NCBI RefSeq assembly: GCF_900111585.1
Contig: NZ_FOHI01000001.1
Span: 248,001-312,000, forward strand
Origin: Nitrosospira multiformis
Lineage (GTDB): Bacteria; Pseudomonadota; Gammaproteobacteria; Burkholderiales; Nitrosomonadaceae
DNA length: 64,000 bases
Direction of reading: 5' to 3'
Positions 9,381-18,906 of this stretch are shown here, in pieces. A program made the position numbers and the translations under genes. The notes under the pieces were generated by a model. The model was not told the origin of the DNA and made no database searches. It worked only from the letters and a program-made list of their open reading frames with translations. Positions within the stretch are counted from its first letter, which is position 1. Every line of letters begins with the position of its first letter.

Positions 9381-9947
9381 TCAGTGTTTCCTGAATGCAG
9401 TGACGCCTGACTTTCCGGGGGCCGCGTTTATCGGCGAGGCGAACCTGCTTGCGGTACACCTCCGACGGGGAGGCTTCCGGGAGAGTAGGACAGTCACGGC
9501 TAATCCAAATGCGAAGGTTCCATAGACGATGAGCAGGGAGGGTTGGGAAAGCCGATGCTCAAACCCCGGCGTCAGCCGTTTCGGTGTGAAGTGAAAATCG
9601 ACGACGTAAGCCGCGGCGGTTGTTGCGACAGCCGGAGCAAGAATGCTCGCAGCGCTTTCGGCAGGCGGGAGTTGCTGACGAAGCTTTTCATACCAGATTG
9701 CCCAGAATACGGACGCGGCGTGATGTATCGCATAGCCGATAAGCGTGTATCGAAGGCTGAAGTGGTCCTGATAGGGAGCATGTCTTCCCCATATCCATTG
9801 ACTGGGCCCGTTGACAGGGGCGGCAAACTTGTCCAGTTCCGCCTTGCCCAGGATCGAAAGCGCAATGGTCGACACAACGCTTGCCACAGTGCCGGAAACG
9901 AGGCCGCTACGAATTGCGCTGCTCCAGATTTTTTCAGGGCGCATCAT
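9381..9947 (-). CDS. Hypothetical integral membrane protein
   Basis: A 188-residue protein with about four hydrophobic segments: SGLVSGTVASVVSTIALSIL, YAIHHAASVFWAIWYEKL, SILAPAVATTAAAYVVDFHF and LLIVYGTFAFGLAVTVLLS. The tail is very basic. I do not recognise a named family. Histidines sit at the membrane boundary in IGYAIHHAASVFW. It is divergent from the SDR gene at 10044, so the roughly 100 bases between them should hold promoters for both. Confidence 0.65.
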   Translation of the reverse strand: MMRPEKIWSSAIRSGLVSGTVASVVSTIALSILGKAELDKFAAPVNGPSQWIWGRHAPYQDHFSLRYTLIGYAIHHAASVFWAIWYEKLRQQLPPAESAASILAPAVATTAAAYVVDFHFTPKRLTPGFEHRLSQPSLLIVYGTFAFGLAVTVLLSRKPPRRRCTASRFASPINAAPGKSGVTAFRKH

Positions 9948-10043
9948 GGCTGAAACTATACTTTATTTCGATCTTAAAGATATGTATCCCGCACGAAAAT
10001 CCGTTGATCTGTCTGTGCGGGTTTTAATTCCAGTGTATACGAT

Positions 10044-11360
10044 ATGTCCACCATTTTGATTACCGGCGCCTCTGGCTTCATCGGCAGCCATCTGGTTGTG
10101 GCATTGGCTGCTGCGGGACACAGAATCGTATGTGCCACCCGGCGCGGTCAACCGGAGGATATAAGGGATATAAAGGATTTGAAGGGAACCCGGCTCACTT
10201 ATATCGCGGCAGATTTTACGCGCGATTTCGATATGGAGGTCTGGAAAAAACGCCTTGCCGGCATCGATGTGGTGATAAATGCGGTTGGAATATTGCGGGA
10301 GCACGGAAGGCAAACATTCCAGGCACTGCATGACCGTGCCCCAAGGGCGCTATTTGCGGCTTGCGAAGCAGCAAATGTGAAGGTCGTGCAGATATCCGCG
10401 CTCGGTGCGGACGAGAATGCGCGCAGCCGGTATCACCTCAGCAAGAAAGCCGCAGATGATGCATTGCTTGCCCCTCCGAACAAGAGGAACAAGAGCAACA
10501 GGAGCATGGTCGTACAGCCATCGCTCGTATATGGACCGGGAGGAACAAGCGCGCAATTGTTCAACCTCATTGCGAGCCTGCCGGTTATCCCGCTGCCCGG
10601 AGCGGGAGACCAACGGATACAACCGATTCATATTGACGACCTGACGCAAGCCGTGGTGGAGCTTCTCGAAACCGATCGATATCTTGGACAGCGTATCCCT
10701 CTGGTGGGGCCGGAACCCATCACTTTTCGAGACTATCTGGGTGAATTGCGGCATCTGATGGGATTGGGCCCTGCTACGTTTTTGCCGGTCCCTCTCGGAT
10801 TTGTCGAGTTCAGCGCGCGCGTGGGCCAGCGACTCGGGAAGGGTTTGCTGGACCTGGAAACGTGGCAGATGCTTCAGCGGGGGAACATCGCCGATCCTGC
10901 CATGACGTGCGCGCTGCTCGGTCGCAATCCCCGCCCTGTACGGGAATTTGCCTCAAAGTGGGAGGTGCAGGCCCTCCGCCTGTCGGCGCTCCTTGGCTGG
11001 TTGCAGATCATGCTGCGTGTTTCATTGTCAGCAGTGTGGTTTGTGGCAGGTGCGGTTTCGATGGGGATTTATCCGGTAGAAGAAAGCTATGTTTTGCTTA
11101 CCCGCGTGGGAATTACTGGCGGCCTTGCCCCAATAGCGCTTTACGGTGCCGCAGCTATGGATATTGCTTTTGGGTTCGGAACCCTTTTTCTCCGCGACCG
11201 TCGGTTACTCTGGATAGCTCAGGTTACCCTGATTGGCGTCTATATGGTTGCCATCACTCTTTTTCTCCCTGAGTTCTGGCTGCATCCCTTCGGTCCGTTG
11301 ATAAAAAATCTGCCCATCCTTGCAGTCATCCTGTTGCTGTACGAGTTGGAGAAACGGTGA
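10044..11360 (+). CDS. SDR family NAD(P)-binding protein with a C-terminal DoxX-like membrane domain
   Basis: A 438-residue fusion. The N-terminal 300 residues form an extended/atypical short-chain dehydrogenase: the nucleotide motif is ILITGASGFIGSHLV, with NAVGILREHG and VVQPSLVYGPGGTSAQLF later. The C-terminal roughly 130 residues contain four hydrophobic helices (from LLGWLQIMLRVSLSAVWFV to LPILAVILLLYEL) that match the DoxX-like family. The pair is known as a common fusion; it probably anchors a NADP-dependent reductase or epimerase at the inner membrane. The gene overlaps the next one by four bases (GTGA), so the two are coupled. Confidence 0.85.
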   Translation: MSTILITGASGFIGSHLVVALAAAGHRIVCATRRGQPEDIRDIKDLKGTRLTYIAADFTRDFDMEVWKKRLAGIDVVINAVGILREHGRQTFQALHDRAPRALFAACEAANVKVVQISALGADENARSRYHLSKKAADDALLAPPNKRNKSNRSMVVQPSLVYGPGGTSAQLFNLIASLPVIPLPGAGDQRIQPIHIDDLTQAVVELLETDRYLGQRIPLVGPEPITFRDYLGELRHLMGLGPATFLPVPLGFVEFSARVGQRLGKGLLDLETWQMLQRGNIADPAMTCALLGRNPRPVREFASKWEVQALRLSALLGWLQIMLRVSLSAVWFVAGAVSMGIYPVEESYVLLTRVGITGGLAPIALYGAAAMDIAFGFGTLFLRDRRLLWIAQVTLIGVYMVAITLFLPEFWLHPFGPLIKNLPILAVILLLYELEKR

Positions 11361-11824
11361 TCGACTACGTAGTGGTAAAGTGGCTGCATATCCTTTCATC
11401 GACATTGCTGTTCGGTACGGGCATAGGTACAGCCTTTTATATGTTTTCGGCGAGCCTGACGCGTGACTCCTCCATTGCTGCTGCAGTTACCAGAAATGTC
11501 GTTACCGCTGACTGGATATTCACGGCAACGACCATCGTCATCCAGCCGCTTACAGGTTTTTATCTCGTCTACCTGGCAGAAATTCCCGTGACCAGCAGGT
11601 GGGTAATGTGGTCGACAGTTTTATACCTGATTGCGGGAGCTTGCTGGCTTCCGGTGGTGTGGCTCCAGATACGGATGTACCAGCTCGCTGCTGATGCGAG
11701 CAACAGAAAGGACGAGTTGCCGCCCTTGTACTGGCAGTACTTCCGGTTCTGGATCGGATTGGGTGTTCCCGCGTTTGTTGCACTGGTTGTTGTGTTTTAT
11801 CTGATGGTGGCCAAGCCGATATGA
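11357..11824 (+). CDS. DUF2269 family integral membrane protein
   Basis: A 155-residue four-helix membrane protein that begins with a GTG overlapping the stop of the SDR-DoxX gene. The start IDYVVVKWLHILSSTLLFGT and the later WILTATTIV/QPLTGFYL-type segments fit the DUF2269 family, which usually accompanies SDR-DoxX proteins. Further helices include WSTVLYLIAGACWLPVVWLQ and IGLGVPAFVALVVVFYLMV. The histidine in WLHILS and the tight operon suggest a partner subunit in a membrane redox function, but this is inference. Confidence 0.85.
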   Translation: MIDYVVVKWLHILSSTLLFGTGIGTAFYMFSASLTRDSSIAAAVTRNVVTADWIFTATTIVIQPLTGFYLVYLAEIPVTSRWVMWSTVLYLIAGACWLPVVWLQIRMYQLAADASNRKDELPPLYWQYFRFWIGLGVPAFVALVVVFYLMVAKPI

Positions 11825-11839
11825 CGGCGGTTCTGAGCG

Positions 11840-12427
11840 ATGAACGATAGCTGTGTGCTTCATGAATGCTCCGTTGCGCTTCTTTTAATCGATGTCATCA
11901 ATGATCTGGAATTCGAGAGTGGACAACAGCTCGTTGAATATGCGATACCAATGGCGCGAAACATCTCGTCCCTTAAAGCCGAAGCCAAGAAGCTCGGCAT
12001 TCCCTGTTTGTACGTGAACGACAACTTCGGACAATGGCAGTCCGACTTCAAGCATCTCGTGTCGCGTTGTGTAAAAGATGGTGTCTGCGGCGCGTCGCTC
12101 GCCCGTGAGCTTGTTCCTCAGCAGGACGATTATTTTGTTCTCAAGCCGAGGCATTCGGCCTTTTTCCAGACGCCTCTGGATCTTCTGCTCCAGAGTCTGC
12201 ATGCGAGAAAGCTCATCCTTTGCGGCCTTACCACGGATTCCTGCGTGCTGTTTACTGCCAACGATGCATATTTGCGCGGCTTTGAGATCTACATTCCTTC
12301 CGACTGCTGTGCAGCGATAAACAAAAGCAGACATACTGACGCTCTGGGCCAGATGCGACGAACGTTAAAGGCTAACACGGCGGAATCAGCCCGCATCGAT
12401 CTGGAACAATTACTGGGCGATAAATAA
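11840..12427 (+). CDS. Isochorismatase-family cysteine hydrolase
   Basis: A 195-residue member of the isochorismatase-like hydrolases. The catalytic triad is visible as Asp in LLIDVINDL, Lys in FVLKPRHSAFF and Cys in CGLTTDSCVLFTA. Members hydrolyse amides such as nicotinamide, ureidoacrylate or N-carbamoyl compounds; the substrate cannot be told. It lies 15 bases downstream of the DUF2269 gene and probably belongs to the same transcript. Confidence 0.87.
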   Translation: MNDSCVLHECSVALLLIDVINDLEFESGQQLVEYAIPMARNISSLKAEAKKLGIPCLYVNDNFGQWQSDFKHLVSRCVKDGVCGASLARELVPQQDDYFVLKPRHSAFFQTPLDLLLQSLHARKLILCGLTTDSCVLFTANDAYLRGFEIYIPSDCCAAINKSRHTDALGQMRRTLKANTAESARIDLEQLLGDK

Positions 12428-12552
12428 GCTGGTATTGTCTCCGGGAAGAATCCCATTTCTTGCTGTCCACGCTCTCCCGTGTTGCTGCAATTCGGTGCTT
12501 CCCGTCCCCGTTTTTTCGGGCTCCTTCGAACTTCCGGAGGGCACATAATTTC

Positions 12553-12579
12553 TTGACTAACCGTTCGTTTAGCTATAAA
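12553..12579 (+). promoter_or_regulatory. Possible sigma-70 promoter of the acyl desaturase gene
   Basis: TTGACT and TATAAA are separated by 15 bases, slightly short of the ideal spacing, about 65 bases upstream of the desaturase ATG. The match to the hexamers is good and no other gene could use it. Confidence 0.4.
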
Positions 12580-12643
12580 TTTCCGTATCCCTTCTTTCCG
12601 GCAATTACCGCTTCTCCCGTACTTACTCTAAAGGTCGCAAACA

Positions 12644-13813
12644 ATGACTCTCGGTCTTATCGACTTGCCATGGTGGGGTTATATCGCCGTTACTCTCGGC
12701 CTTACTCACATAACCATAGCCAGTATCACAATCTTTCTGCATCGTCATCAAGCTCATCGCTCACTGGATCTTCATCCCTTGCCGAGTCATTTTTTCCGCT
12801 TCTGGCTGTGGCTCACGACTGGGATGGTTACCAAGGAGTGGACCGCCATACACCGGAAGCATCACGCCAAGTGTGAAACGGTCGATGATCCCCACAGTCC
12901 GCAAATAGTGGGGATCACCAAAGTGCTGAGGGAGGGATCGGAGCTCTATCGCGCAGAAGCCAAAAACATGGAAACCGTGGAAAGATACGGCCATGGTACG
13001 CCGGATGACTGGCTGGAGCGGAATGTCTATGACAAGCACAGCCGCAGGGGTGTGGCCCTGATGCTGATCATCGACGTCATCCTGTTCGGGCCGATCGGTC
13101 TTACCATCTGGGCCATTCAGATGGCATGGGCGCCCATCATGGCTGCGGGCGTGATCAACGGGATAGGACATTACTGGGGCTACCGTAATTTCCAGGCCGA
13201 AGACGCCAGCACCAATATCGTTCCCTGGGGAATTCTTATTGGCGGAGAGGAGTTGCACAATAACCACCACGCTTATGCCACTTCCGCGCGCTTATCCAAC
13301 AAGTGGTATGAATTCGACATCGGCTGGATGTATATTTGCATTCTCCAGTGGATGGGACTGGCGCAGGTGAAGAAGGTGGCGCCGAAGCTGCGCCTCGATG
13401 CCGCAAAGACAGAATGCGATGCAGATACGCTGCAAGCTGTCATTTCCCATCGCTACGAAGTCCTAGCAAAATATGCCCAATCTCTCAAGCAGACGCTGGC
13501 AAAGGAGGTTGATCATCTGAAAGAAGCGGCGACAAATCTTGGCGTTGATCGTTCCACACTCAAGCGTTGGGTGCTTGCGGACTCCAAGACCCTGCAGGAA
13601 GACGAGCGGGCAAAGCTCAATCTGGTGCTGAGCAAGACGAGTACGCTGGATAAGGTTTACAAAATGCGTGAGGAATTGATAACGGTATGGCAGCGCTCCA
13701 CTTCATCCAAGGATGAGCTGGTCAGGCAGCTGGAAGACTGGTGTCACCGCGCCGAGGAAAGCGGCATCGAAGTACTGCAAAATTTCTCCCGCAGGCTGCG
13801 CTGCTACGCTTAA
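12644..13813 (+). CDS. Acyl desaturase (delta-9 type) with a C-terminal helical extension
   Basis: A 389-residue membrane di-iron desaturase. The three histidine boxes are complete: H33RHQAH38, H70RKHH74 and H205NNHH209. Membrane helices lie in between, and the core ends around residue 245 (GLAQVKKVAPKLR). It introduces a double bond in acyl chains of lipids or acyl-CoA at the inner membrane, tuning fluidity. The last 120 residues are a soluble, strongly helical region with an HTH-like LGVDRSTLKRWV and the segment LDKVYKMREELITVW. This tail recalls the C-terminal part of ISL3-type transposases and is found in some related desaturases as far as I remember. Transcription ends at the strong hairpin downstream. 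Confidence 0.92.
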   Translation: MTLGLIDLPWWGYIAVTLGLTHITIASITIFLHRHQAHRSLDLHPLPSHFFRFWLWLTTGMVTKEWTAIHRKHHAKCETVDDPHSPQIVGITKVLREGSELYRAEAKNMETVERYGHGTPDDWLERNVYDKHSRRGVALMLIIDVILFGPIGLTIWAIQMAWAPIMAAGVINGIGHYWGYRNFQAEDASTNIVPWGILIGGEELHNNHHAYATSARLSNKWYEFDIGWMYICILQWMGLAQVKKVAPKLRLDAAKTECDADTLQAVISHRYEVLAKYAQSLKQTLAKEVDHLKEAATNLGVDRSTLKRWVLADSKTLQEDERAKLNLVLSKTSTLDKVYKMREELITVWQRSTSSKDELVRQLEDWCHRAEESGIEVLQNFSRRLRCYA

Positions 13814-13843
13814 GGATTTCTAAAGTTTAAGAAAAATTACATA

Positions 13844-13871
13844 GGGCTCAAAAACAAGGGCTCAAAAACAG
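13844..13871. repeat. Short tandem duplication of a terminator arm
   Basis: GGGCTCAAAAACAA at 13844-13857 is followed directly by GGGCTCAAAAACAG at 13858-13871. The second copy is the outer arm of the hairpin at 13858-13909, so the first is a spare copy of that arm. Confidence 0.8.
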
Positions 13872-13909
13872 GAAACCCGCCAAATGGCGGGTTTCCTGTT
13901 TTTGAGCCC
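13858..13909. terminator. Bidirectional terminator between the desaturase gene and rpmG
   Basis: A perfect 24-base-pair inverted repeat (left arm 13858-13881, right arm 13886-13909) with an AAAT loop. The outer half is CTCAAAAACAGG and the inner half is the GC-rich AACCCGCC. It sits between two converging genes. The A-rich and T-rich halves give a termination signal readable from both sides. Confidence 0.85.
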
Positions 13910-13976
13910 ATATTTTCTTGACTTATATTTTTACAATACTTATTCCAGAGCTTCCCTCATCCCGGTGCGAGGAAAT

Positions 13977-14132
13977 CTATTTGAGCTTGATTTCCTTGTA
14001 TTTGACGTGCTTGCGCGCAACCGGATCGAATTTGGTAATTTCGATTTTTTCCGGAGTAATGCGCTTGTTCTTGGTTGTGGTGTAGAAATGGCCCGTTCCC
14101 GCCGAGGATTCGAGCTTTATTTTTTCTCTCAT
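13977..14132 (-). CDS. rpmG: 50S ribosomal protein L33
   Basis: A 51-residue reading frame starting [20 protein letters not shown] and containing [20 protein letters not shown] and [11 protein letters not shown], a full-length match to bacterial L33 of the proteobacterial form. It lacks the zinc cysteines found in some L33 paralogues. It lies downstream of rpmB in the usual rpmB-rpmG order and ends before the strong bidirectional hairpin. Confidence 0.97.
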   Translation of the reverse strand: MREKIKLESSAGTGHFYTTTKNKRITPEKIEITKFDPVARKHVKYKEIKLK

Positions 14133-14218
14133 GGGTAATGTCCTTATCCTTACTTAGATTACCTTTTCGTTACCTTATCGATACAGGCCAAGTTGCCGAC
14201 TGAATGCGCTTTAAATTC

Positions 14219-14455
14219 TTAGATGCTGGCGCGACGTGCGCGCATTTCAGCCAGTACTGAATCGATGCCATTCTTGTCAATTGTACGGAGCGCTTCATTG
14301 GACACCCGCAGGCTGATCCAGCGACGCTCACTCTCAACCCAGAAGCGGCGGCGTTGCAGATTGGGCAAAAAACGCCGCTTTGTTTTATTGTTCGCGTGGG
14401 AAACGTGGTGGCCGGTCATGGGCTTCTTCCCCGTAACTTCACATACTCGTGCCAT
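14219..14455 (-). CDS. rpmB: 50S ribosomal protein L28
   Basis: A 78-residue protein matching L28 along its whole length: [20 protein letters not shown] at the start, then [18 protein letters not shown] and [19 protein letters not shown]. It is a component of the large ribosomal subunit. The gene precedes rpmG by about 85 bases on the same strand and follows radC, an arrangement common in proteobacteria. Confidence 0.98.
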   Translation of the reverse strand: MARVCEVTGKKPMTGHHVSHANNKTKRRFLPNLQRRRFWVESERRWISLRVSNEALRTIDKNGIDSVLAEMRARRASI

Positions 14456-14518
14456 GATTGATCCTATCCGAAAGCGGAAAAACGAATATTATATCCCGAT
14501 TTTCGGGATTTCCTCAAA

Positions 14519-15193
14519 TCAAATCAATCCCTGTTCGGCAAACGATAGGGTCGCGCCCCTTCCAATAATAAAATGATCCAGTACTCTCACACCGACGAGC
14601 AGAAGTGCCTGCTTCAGGGATTGCGTGAGAACCTCATCTGCCGGGCTTGGCTCAGCAGCACCCGAAGGATGATTATGTGCAAAAATCACAGCCGCGGCAT
14701 TATGATGAAGTGCCCGTTTTACTACTTCACGCGGGTAAACGCTGGTCTGTGTAAGGGTGCCTCGGAACAGTTCTTCAGTTGCAATGACCCGATTCCGTGC
14801 GTCAAGAAAGATGCTCACGAAGACCTCGTGCTCCTTCCCTTCGAGGCTGAGGCGCAGAAAGGCCCGGACAGGTCCCGGCGAATCCATCGCATCGCTGCTT
14901 TTCAATTCTTCTTCCAGTGCGCGGCGCGCCATTTCCAGCACTGCCTGCAACTGCGCGAACTTCGCCGGACCCATTCCCGGCACCTGGCAGAATGTGCTTT
15001 GGTCTGCGGCAAAGAGCCCGGTCAAACCTTTGAAACGTTTGAGCAGTTCTCTTGCCAGATCCACAGCGCTCTTGCCGGCGATGCCCGTACGCAGGAATAT
15101 CGCCAGCAGTTCCGCATCGGAAAGGTAGGCGGGCCCGTTCTTCAGGAGTTTTTCCCGCGGGCGCTCGGCTTCGGGCCAGTCTGAAATCGGCAT
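14519..15193 (-). CDS. radC: RadC family JAB/MPN-domain protein
   Basis: A 224-residue RadC homologue. The N-terminal half has the helix-hairpin-helix [13 protein letters not shown] (about 71-83). The C-terminal JAB domain carries the metalloprotease-like motif H173-N-H175-P-S-G followed by the aspartate in PSPADEVL. Family members were named for a radiation phenotype that was later reassigned; the biochemical role is unsettled, and related proteins occur near mobile elements. It lies directly upstream of rpmB and diverges from coaBC, with about 150 bases between. Confidence 0.93.
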   Translation of the reverse strand: MPISDWPEAERPREKLLKNGPAYLSDAELLAIFLRTGIAGKSAVDLARELLKRFKGLTGLFAADQSTFCQVPGMGPAKFAQLQAVLEMARRALEEELKSSDAMDSPGPVRAFLRLSLEGKEHEVFVSIFLDARNRVIATEELFRGTLTQTSVYPREVVKRALHHNAAAVIFAHNHPSGAAEPSPADEVLTQSLKQALLLVGVRVLDHFIIGRGATLSFAEQGLI

Positions 15194-15340
15194 AGTAAAT
15201 GTAGCAATGTAGCGAGGATTTGTTTAGAGATTCCTTCGCTTAAACGTCAGTTTGTGAAAAAACTGTAGTTGAAAAATATATCGCTCCGTAAAGCGGTGCG
15301 AGTTTTGGGAGTATTGAGTTAGACTCCTCTTTTTTGGGGA

Positions 15341-16567
15341 GTGATTCGGTTGGAGACGACTGGCAGGACGTCTGAGGCAAGACGCGTGCTTTTGGGACTC
15401 ACGGGGGGAGTTGCGGCATACAAGGCGGCAGAGTTGGCGCGCCTTTTGATAAGCGGTGGCGTGGAGGTGCAGGCAGTCATGACGGCGTCAGCCTGCCGTT
15501 TTGTCGGTACGGCAACGCTACAGGCCTTGACCGGTAAGCCCGTATTTACCGAGCTATGGGATGCCAGCGTAGCCAACAACATGGCTCATATCGACCTTTC
15601 ACGCAACATCGATGCAATTGTCATTGCGCCCGCCAGTGCTGACTTTATTGCCAAGGTTGCCCATGGCCTTGCGGATGACCTGCTCTCCACATTATGCCTT
15701 GCGCGCGCGTGCCCCTTGCTGATTGCTCCCGCAATGAATCGGCAGATGTGGGAAAATTCCGCTACCCGTCGCAATCTCGACACACTGCGCAGGGATGGTG
15801 TGACAGTGCTGGGTCCTGCCAGCGGCGTGCAGGCGTGTGGCGAAACCGGCATGGGACGCATGCTCGAAGCGCATGAACTCGCGGAAGCCGTACACGCTTT
15901 TTTTCAACCCAAACTGCTGCAGACCAGGCGCGTACTCATCACTGCCGGACCCACCTTCGAAGCAATCGATGCAGTTCGCGGAATAACCAATTCAAGTTCC
16001 GGCAAAATGGGGTATGCGGTGGCGCATGCCGCAGCCGAGGCAGGAGCGGAAGTAATCCTCGTATCCGGCCCGGTTTGCCTGGAAGCCCCACCGAGCGCCC
16101 GTCTCATCAAGGTGACAAGCGCGCAGGATATGCTGGTAGCCGTAAAAAGCGAAGTTCCACACGTCGATTTTTTTATAAGCGTCGCTGCCGTGGCTGACTA
16201 TCGTCCCAAAAGTGCCAGCGAACACAAAACGAAAAAGAACGACAGGAATATCATGCTGGAGCTTGTTCCCAATCCTGATATTCTTGAATACGTGGCAAAT
16301 CTGCCCGATCCGCCGTTTTGTATCGGTTTTGCTGCGGAGACTCAAAATCTGGAAGAGAATGCCGAAGCCAAGCGCCATCGGAAAAAGCTTCCACTTCTTG
16401 CTGCCAACCTCGCCCAGGAGGCGATAGGCGCGGAGGAAGTTGCGTTGACGCTCTTCGATGATTCCGGCAGGCATTCCTTGCCAAAATCGTCGAAAATCGA
16501 ACAGGCTCGCCACCTCATCGCTCACGCAGCATCGCTTTATGAAAAATGGCGGAATTTTAATTCATGA
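15341..16567 (+). CDS. coaBC: Bifunctional phosphopantothenoylcysteine decarboxylase/phosphopantothenate-cysteine ligase
   Basis: A 408-residue CoaBC (Dfp) of normal length. It catalyses two steps of coenzyme A synthesis: ligation of cysteine to phosphopantothenate and decarboxylation to phosphopantetheine. The flavin-dependent CoaC domain begins [20 protein letters not shown] and holds the active-site [16 protein letters not shown]. The CoaB domain begins [20 protein letters not shown] and includes [12 protein letters not shown]. The start is uncertain: GTG at 15341 is immediately preceded by GGGGA, which suits the TTG at 15350 better as a ribosome-binding site. The stop overlaps the dut start in an ATGA. 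Confidence 0.95.
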   Translation: MIRLETTGRTSEARRVLLGLTGGVAAYKAAELARLLISGGVEVQAVMTASACRFVGTATLQALTGKPVFTELWDASVANNMAHIDLSRNIDAIVIAPASADFIAKVAHGLADDLLSTLCLARACPLLIAPAMNRQMWENSATRRNLDTLRRDGVTVLGPASGVQACGETGMGRMLEAHELAEAVHAFFQPKLLQTRRVLITAGPTFEAIDAVRGITNSSSGKMGYAVAHAAAEAGAEVILVSGPVCLEAPPSARLIKVTSAQDMLVAVKSEVPHVDFFISVAAVADYRPKSASEHKTKKNDRNIMLELVPNPDILEYVANLPDPPFCIGFAAETQNLEENAEAKRHRKKLPLLAANLAQEAIGAEEVALTLFDDSGRHSLPKSSKIEQARHLIAHAASLYEKWRNFNS

Positions 16568-17013
16568 AAAAAATAGATATAAAAATTCTCGATTCGCGCT
16601 TGAAAGACCAGTTGCCCACCTATGCGACCCCTGGCTCCGCCGGCCTCGACTTGCGCGCCTGCATCGAGCATGTGATGACGATTCAGCCTGGAGAAGCTCA
16701 CCTTATCCCCACCGGAATCGCAATCCATTTGTCTGACCCCGGACTCGCCGCACTGGTGCTCCCTCGCTCCGGCCTCGGCCACAAGCACGGTATCGTGATG
16801 GGAAATCTGGTTGGGTTGATCGACTCGGATTACCAGGGGCAGATATTCGTATCGTGCTGGAATCGAGGGCAAGCACCTTTCCTGTTGAACCCGATGGAGC
16901 GCATTGCGCAACTCGTAGTGGTACCCGTCGTACAGGTTGGTTTTAACGTGGTGGATGATTTCGAGCAAAGCGGGCGGGGAGCGAATGGTTTTGGCAGTAC
17001 CGGGAAGCATTGA
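16564..17013 (+). CDS. dut: Deoxyuridine 5'-triphosphate nucleotidohydrolase
   Basis: A 149-residue trimeric-type dUTPase that hydrolyses dUTP to dUMP, keeping uracil out of DNA. All five family motifs are present: GSAGLDLRA (24-32), PRSGLG (67-72), GLIDSDYQG (84-92), ERIAQLVV (112-119) and the C-terminal GFGSTGKH. Its start overlaps the coaBC stop, the conserved coaBC-dut arrangement of proteobacteria, and its stop overlaps the next gene's ATG. Confidence 0.97.
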   Translation: MKKIDIKILDSRLKDQLPTYATPGSAGLDLRACIEHVMTIQPGEAHLIPTGIAIHLSDPGLAALVLPRSGLGHKHGIVMGNLVGLIDSDYQGQIFVSCWNRGQAPFLLNPMERIAQLVVVPVVQVGFNVVDDFEQSGRGANGFGSTGKH

Positions 17014-17444
17014 TGCGTATCTTCGCCTTTATTCTCGTTTTTCTTTTATCGGCGCCAGGCAAGGCAGAAATGCCGGTACGTCAGCTCAGCATATCCCACC
17101 ACACTTTTTCGGTTGAAGTGGCGCATACGGAATCTGCCCGGATCCAGGGATTGATGTTTCGACAATCCCTGGGTGAAAACGACGGAATGCTGTTCGTATT
17201 TTCTCACCCTGAACACTACAGCATGTGGATGATGAACACGGATATTCCATTGAGTGTTGCTTTCCTGGATGAAAAAGGGGTTATTCTTAACATTGCCGAC
17301 ATGATGCCTCGCACGACCACAGCGCATAGCTCAGCCGGCGCGGCAAAATATGCGCTCGAGATGAATCTTGGCTGGTTTGCCGCAAGAAACATCAAGCCGG
17401 GCCAGCGAATCGCCGGTCTCGAAAAAGTACCGCGGGCGGAATGA
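17013..17444 (+). CDS. DUF192 family exported protein
   Basis: A 143-residue protein starting at an ATG that overlaps the dut TGA (TGATG). A short Sec signal ([19 protein letters not shown]) precedes a DUF192 domain with the family landmarks ARIQGLMFRQSL, GMLFVFSHPEHYSMWMMNT and IPLSVAFLDEKGVI. The domain's role is unknown; members are periplasmic or extracytoplasmic. It is probably cotranscribed with coaBC and dut, and converges on ffh. Confidence 0.88.
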   Translation: MRIFAFILVFLLSAPGKAEMPVRQLSISHHTFSVEVAHTESARIQGLMFRQSLGENDGMLFVFSHPEHYSMWMMNTDIPLSVAFLDEKGVILNIADMMPRTTTAHSSAGAAKYALEMNLGWFAARNIKPGQRIAGLEKVPRAE

Positions 17445-17497
17445 CCTGAGGCGACGCGAGTATCTCTCGCAGCCCTTGCGCTTGTTAAGTGGTTCCT

Positions 17498-18847
17498 TTA
17501 GCGCATGCCGGGCAGTATTCCCTTCATGCTTCGCAGCATTTTTGTCATACCTCCCTTATTCATCATTTTCATCATTTTTTGCGCCTGCTCGAACTGCGCC
17601 AGCAGTCGATTCACTTCCTGTACCGTGACACCTGCGCCTGCAGCAATACGACGCTTGCGCGAGGCCTTGAGGATTTCCGGCTTGAGACGTTCCTGCGGAG
17701 TCATGGAATTGATGATGCCTTCGGTGCGGCCCATAACCTTATCATCGACTTTTACATTCTGAGCAGCCTGGCTCAATTGAGCGGGCAGTTTGTCCATCAG
17801 CGCGCCCATGCCACCCATGTTTCTCATTTGTTCAAACTGCATCTTGAAATCGTTCAGATCGAAGCTTTTGCCCGATTTCATCTTTTTGGCAAGCTTCTCG
17901 GCCTCCTGCTGATCCACGCCGCGCTGGGCTTCCTCGATCAATCCCAGTACATCGCCCATTCCCAGAATCCTTGAGGCCATGCGGTCGGGGTGGAACGGCT
18001 CCAATCCGGTCAGCTTTTCCGCTACACCGGCGAATTTGATCGGTTTCCCGGTTACGTGAAGCACGGAAAGCGCTGCTCCGCCTCGCGCATCTCCATCCAG
18101 TTTTGTCAGTATTACGCCGGTCAGGGGTAGGGCTTCAGAAAATGCCTTGGCGGTGTTGACGGCATCCTGTCCTTGCATGGCATCCACCACAAACAAGGTT
18201 TCGATGGGTTTCAGCAATGTTTCCAGCTCGCTGATTTCTGCCATCATTGCTTCGTCGATGGCGAGGCGTCCGGCCGTATCCACGATCATCACATCATGGA
18301 AGTGCCGGCGCGCGAAGTTGAGGGCAGCGGCCGCAATTTCTTTCGGCTGCTGTCCGGCTTGAACCGGAAAGAACTCGGCGGCCGTTTGTCGCGCCAGCAG
18401 TTCCAGTTGCTGAATTGCGGCTGGCCGATAGGTATCGCAGGAGACAAGCAATACTTTTTTCTTTTTTTGTTCCATCAGCCACTTCGCCAGCTTTCCGCTG
18501 CTCGTGGTTTTTCCGGCGCCCTGCAATCCCGCCATGAGAATCACTGCGGGGGGGACAGTGGCAAGGTTGATATCTGCTTTCTGGCCTCCCATGAGGGCGA
18601 TCAGTTCCTGGTGGACTACGCCCACCAATGCCTGTCCTGGCGTAAGACTGCCGATTACTTCCTGGCCAACTGCTTTTTCCTTCACCCGCGCAATAAATTC
18701 CTTGATCACCGGCAGCGCGACATCAGCTTCCAACAGCGCCATGCGCACTTCCCGCAGCGCTTCCTGTATATTGGTTTCAGTCAGCCGCGCTTCACCCCGC
18801 AAAGTCTTGATGACACCTGAAAGCCGGTTGGTAAGATTGTCAAACAT
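17498..18847 (-). CDS. ffh: Signal recognition particle protein Ffh
   Basis: A 449-residue SRP54 GTPase that binds 4.5S RNA and signal sequences and delivers nascent membrane proteins to FtsY. The N domain is followed by the G domain with GLQGAGKTT (P loop), DTAGRLAIDE and TKLDGDARGG. The C-terminal M domain is methionine-rich, with MQFEQMRNMGGMGALMDKLP and a MMKMMNKGG tail, as needed to bind signal peptides. The gene is divergent from ypjD, which begins about 60 bases away. Confidence 0.98.
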   Translation of the reverse strand: MFDNLTNRLSGVIKTLRGEARLTETNIQEALREVRMALLEADVALPVIKEFIARVKEKAVGQEVIGSLTPGQALVGVVHQELIALMGGQKADINLATVPPAVILMAGLQGAGKTTSSGKLAKWLMEQKKKKVLLVSCDTYRPAAIQQLELLARQTAAEFFPVQAGQQPKEIAAAALNFARRHFHDVMIVDTAGRLAIDEAMMAEISELETLLKPIETLFVVDAMQGQDAVNTAKAFSEALPLTGVILTKLDGDARGGAALSVLHVTGKPIKFAGVAEKLTGLEPFHPDRMASRILGMGDVLGLIEEAQRGVDQQEAEKLAKKMKSGKSFDLNDFKMQFEQMRNMGGMGALMDKLPAQLSQAAQNVKVDDKVMGRTEGIINSMTPQERLKPEILKASRKRRIAAGAGVTVQEVNRLLAQFEQAQKMMKMMNKGGMTKMLRSMKGILPGMR

Positions 18848-18906
18848 GCAAAATGCCTCTCCGGAAAAATTGGTGTAGACTAAATGAAGGTTTCATTTAA
18901 TCTGCA

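Noticed and set aside
16458-16736. Plus-strand open frame bridging coaBC and dut
   Set aside because: It is out of phase with both, and coaBC and dut overlap with full-length conserved products.
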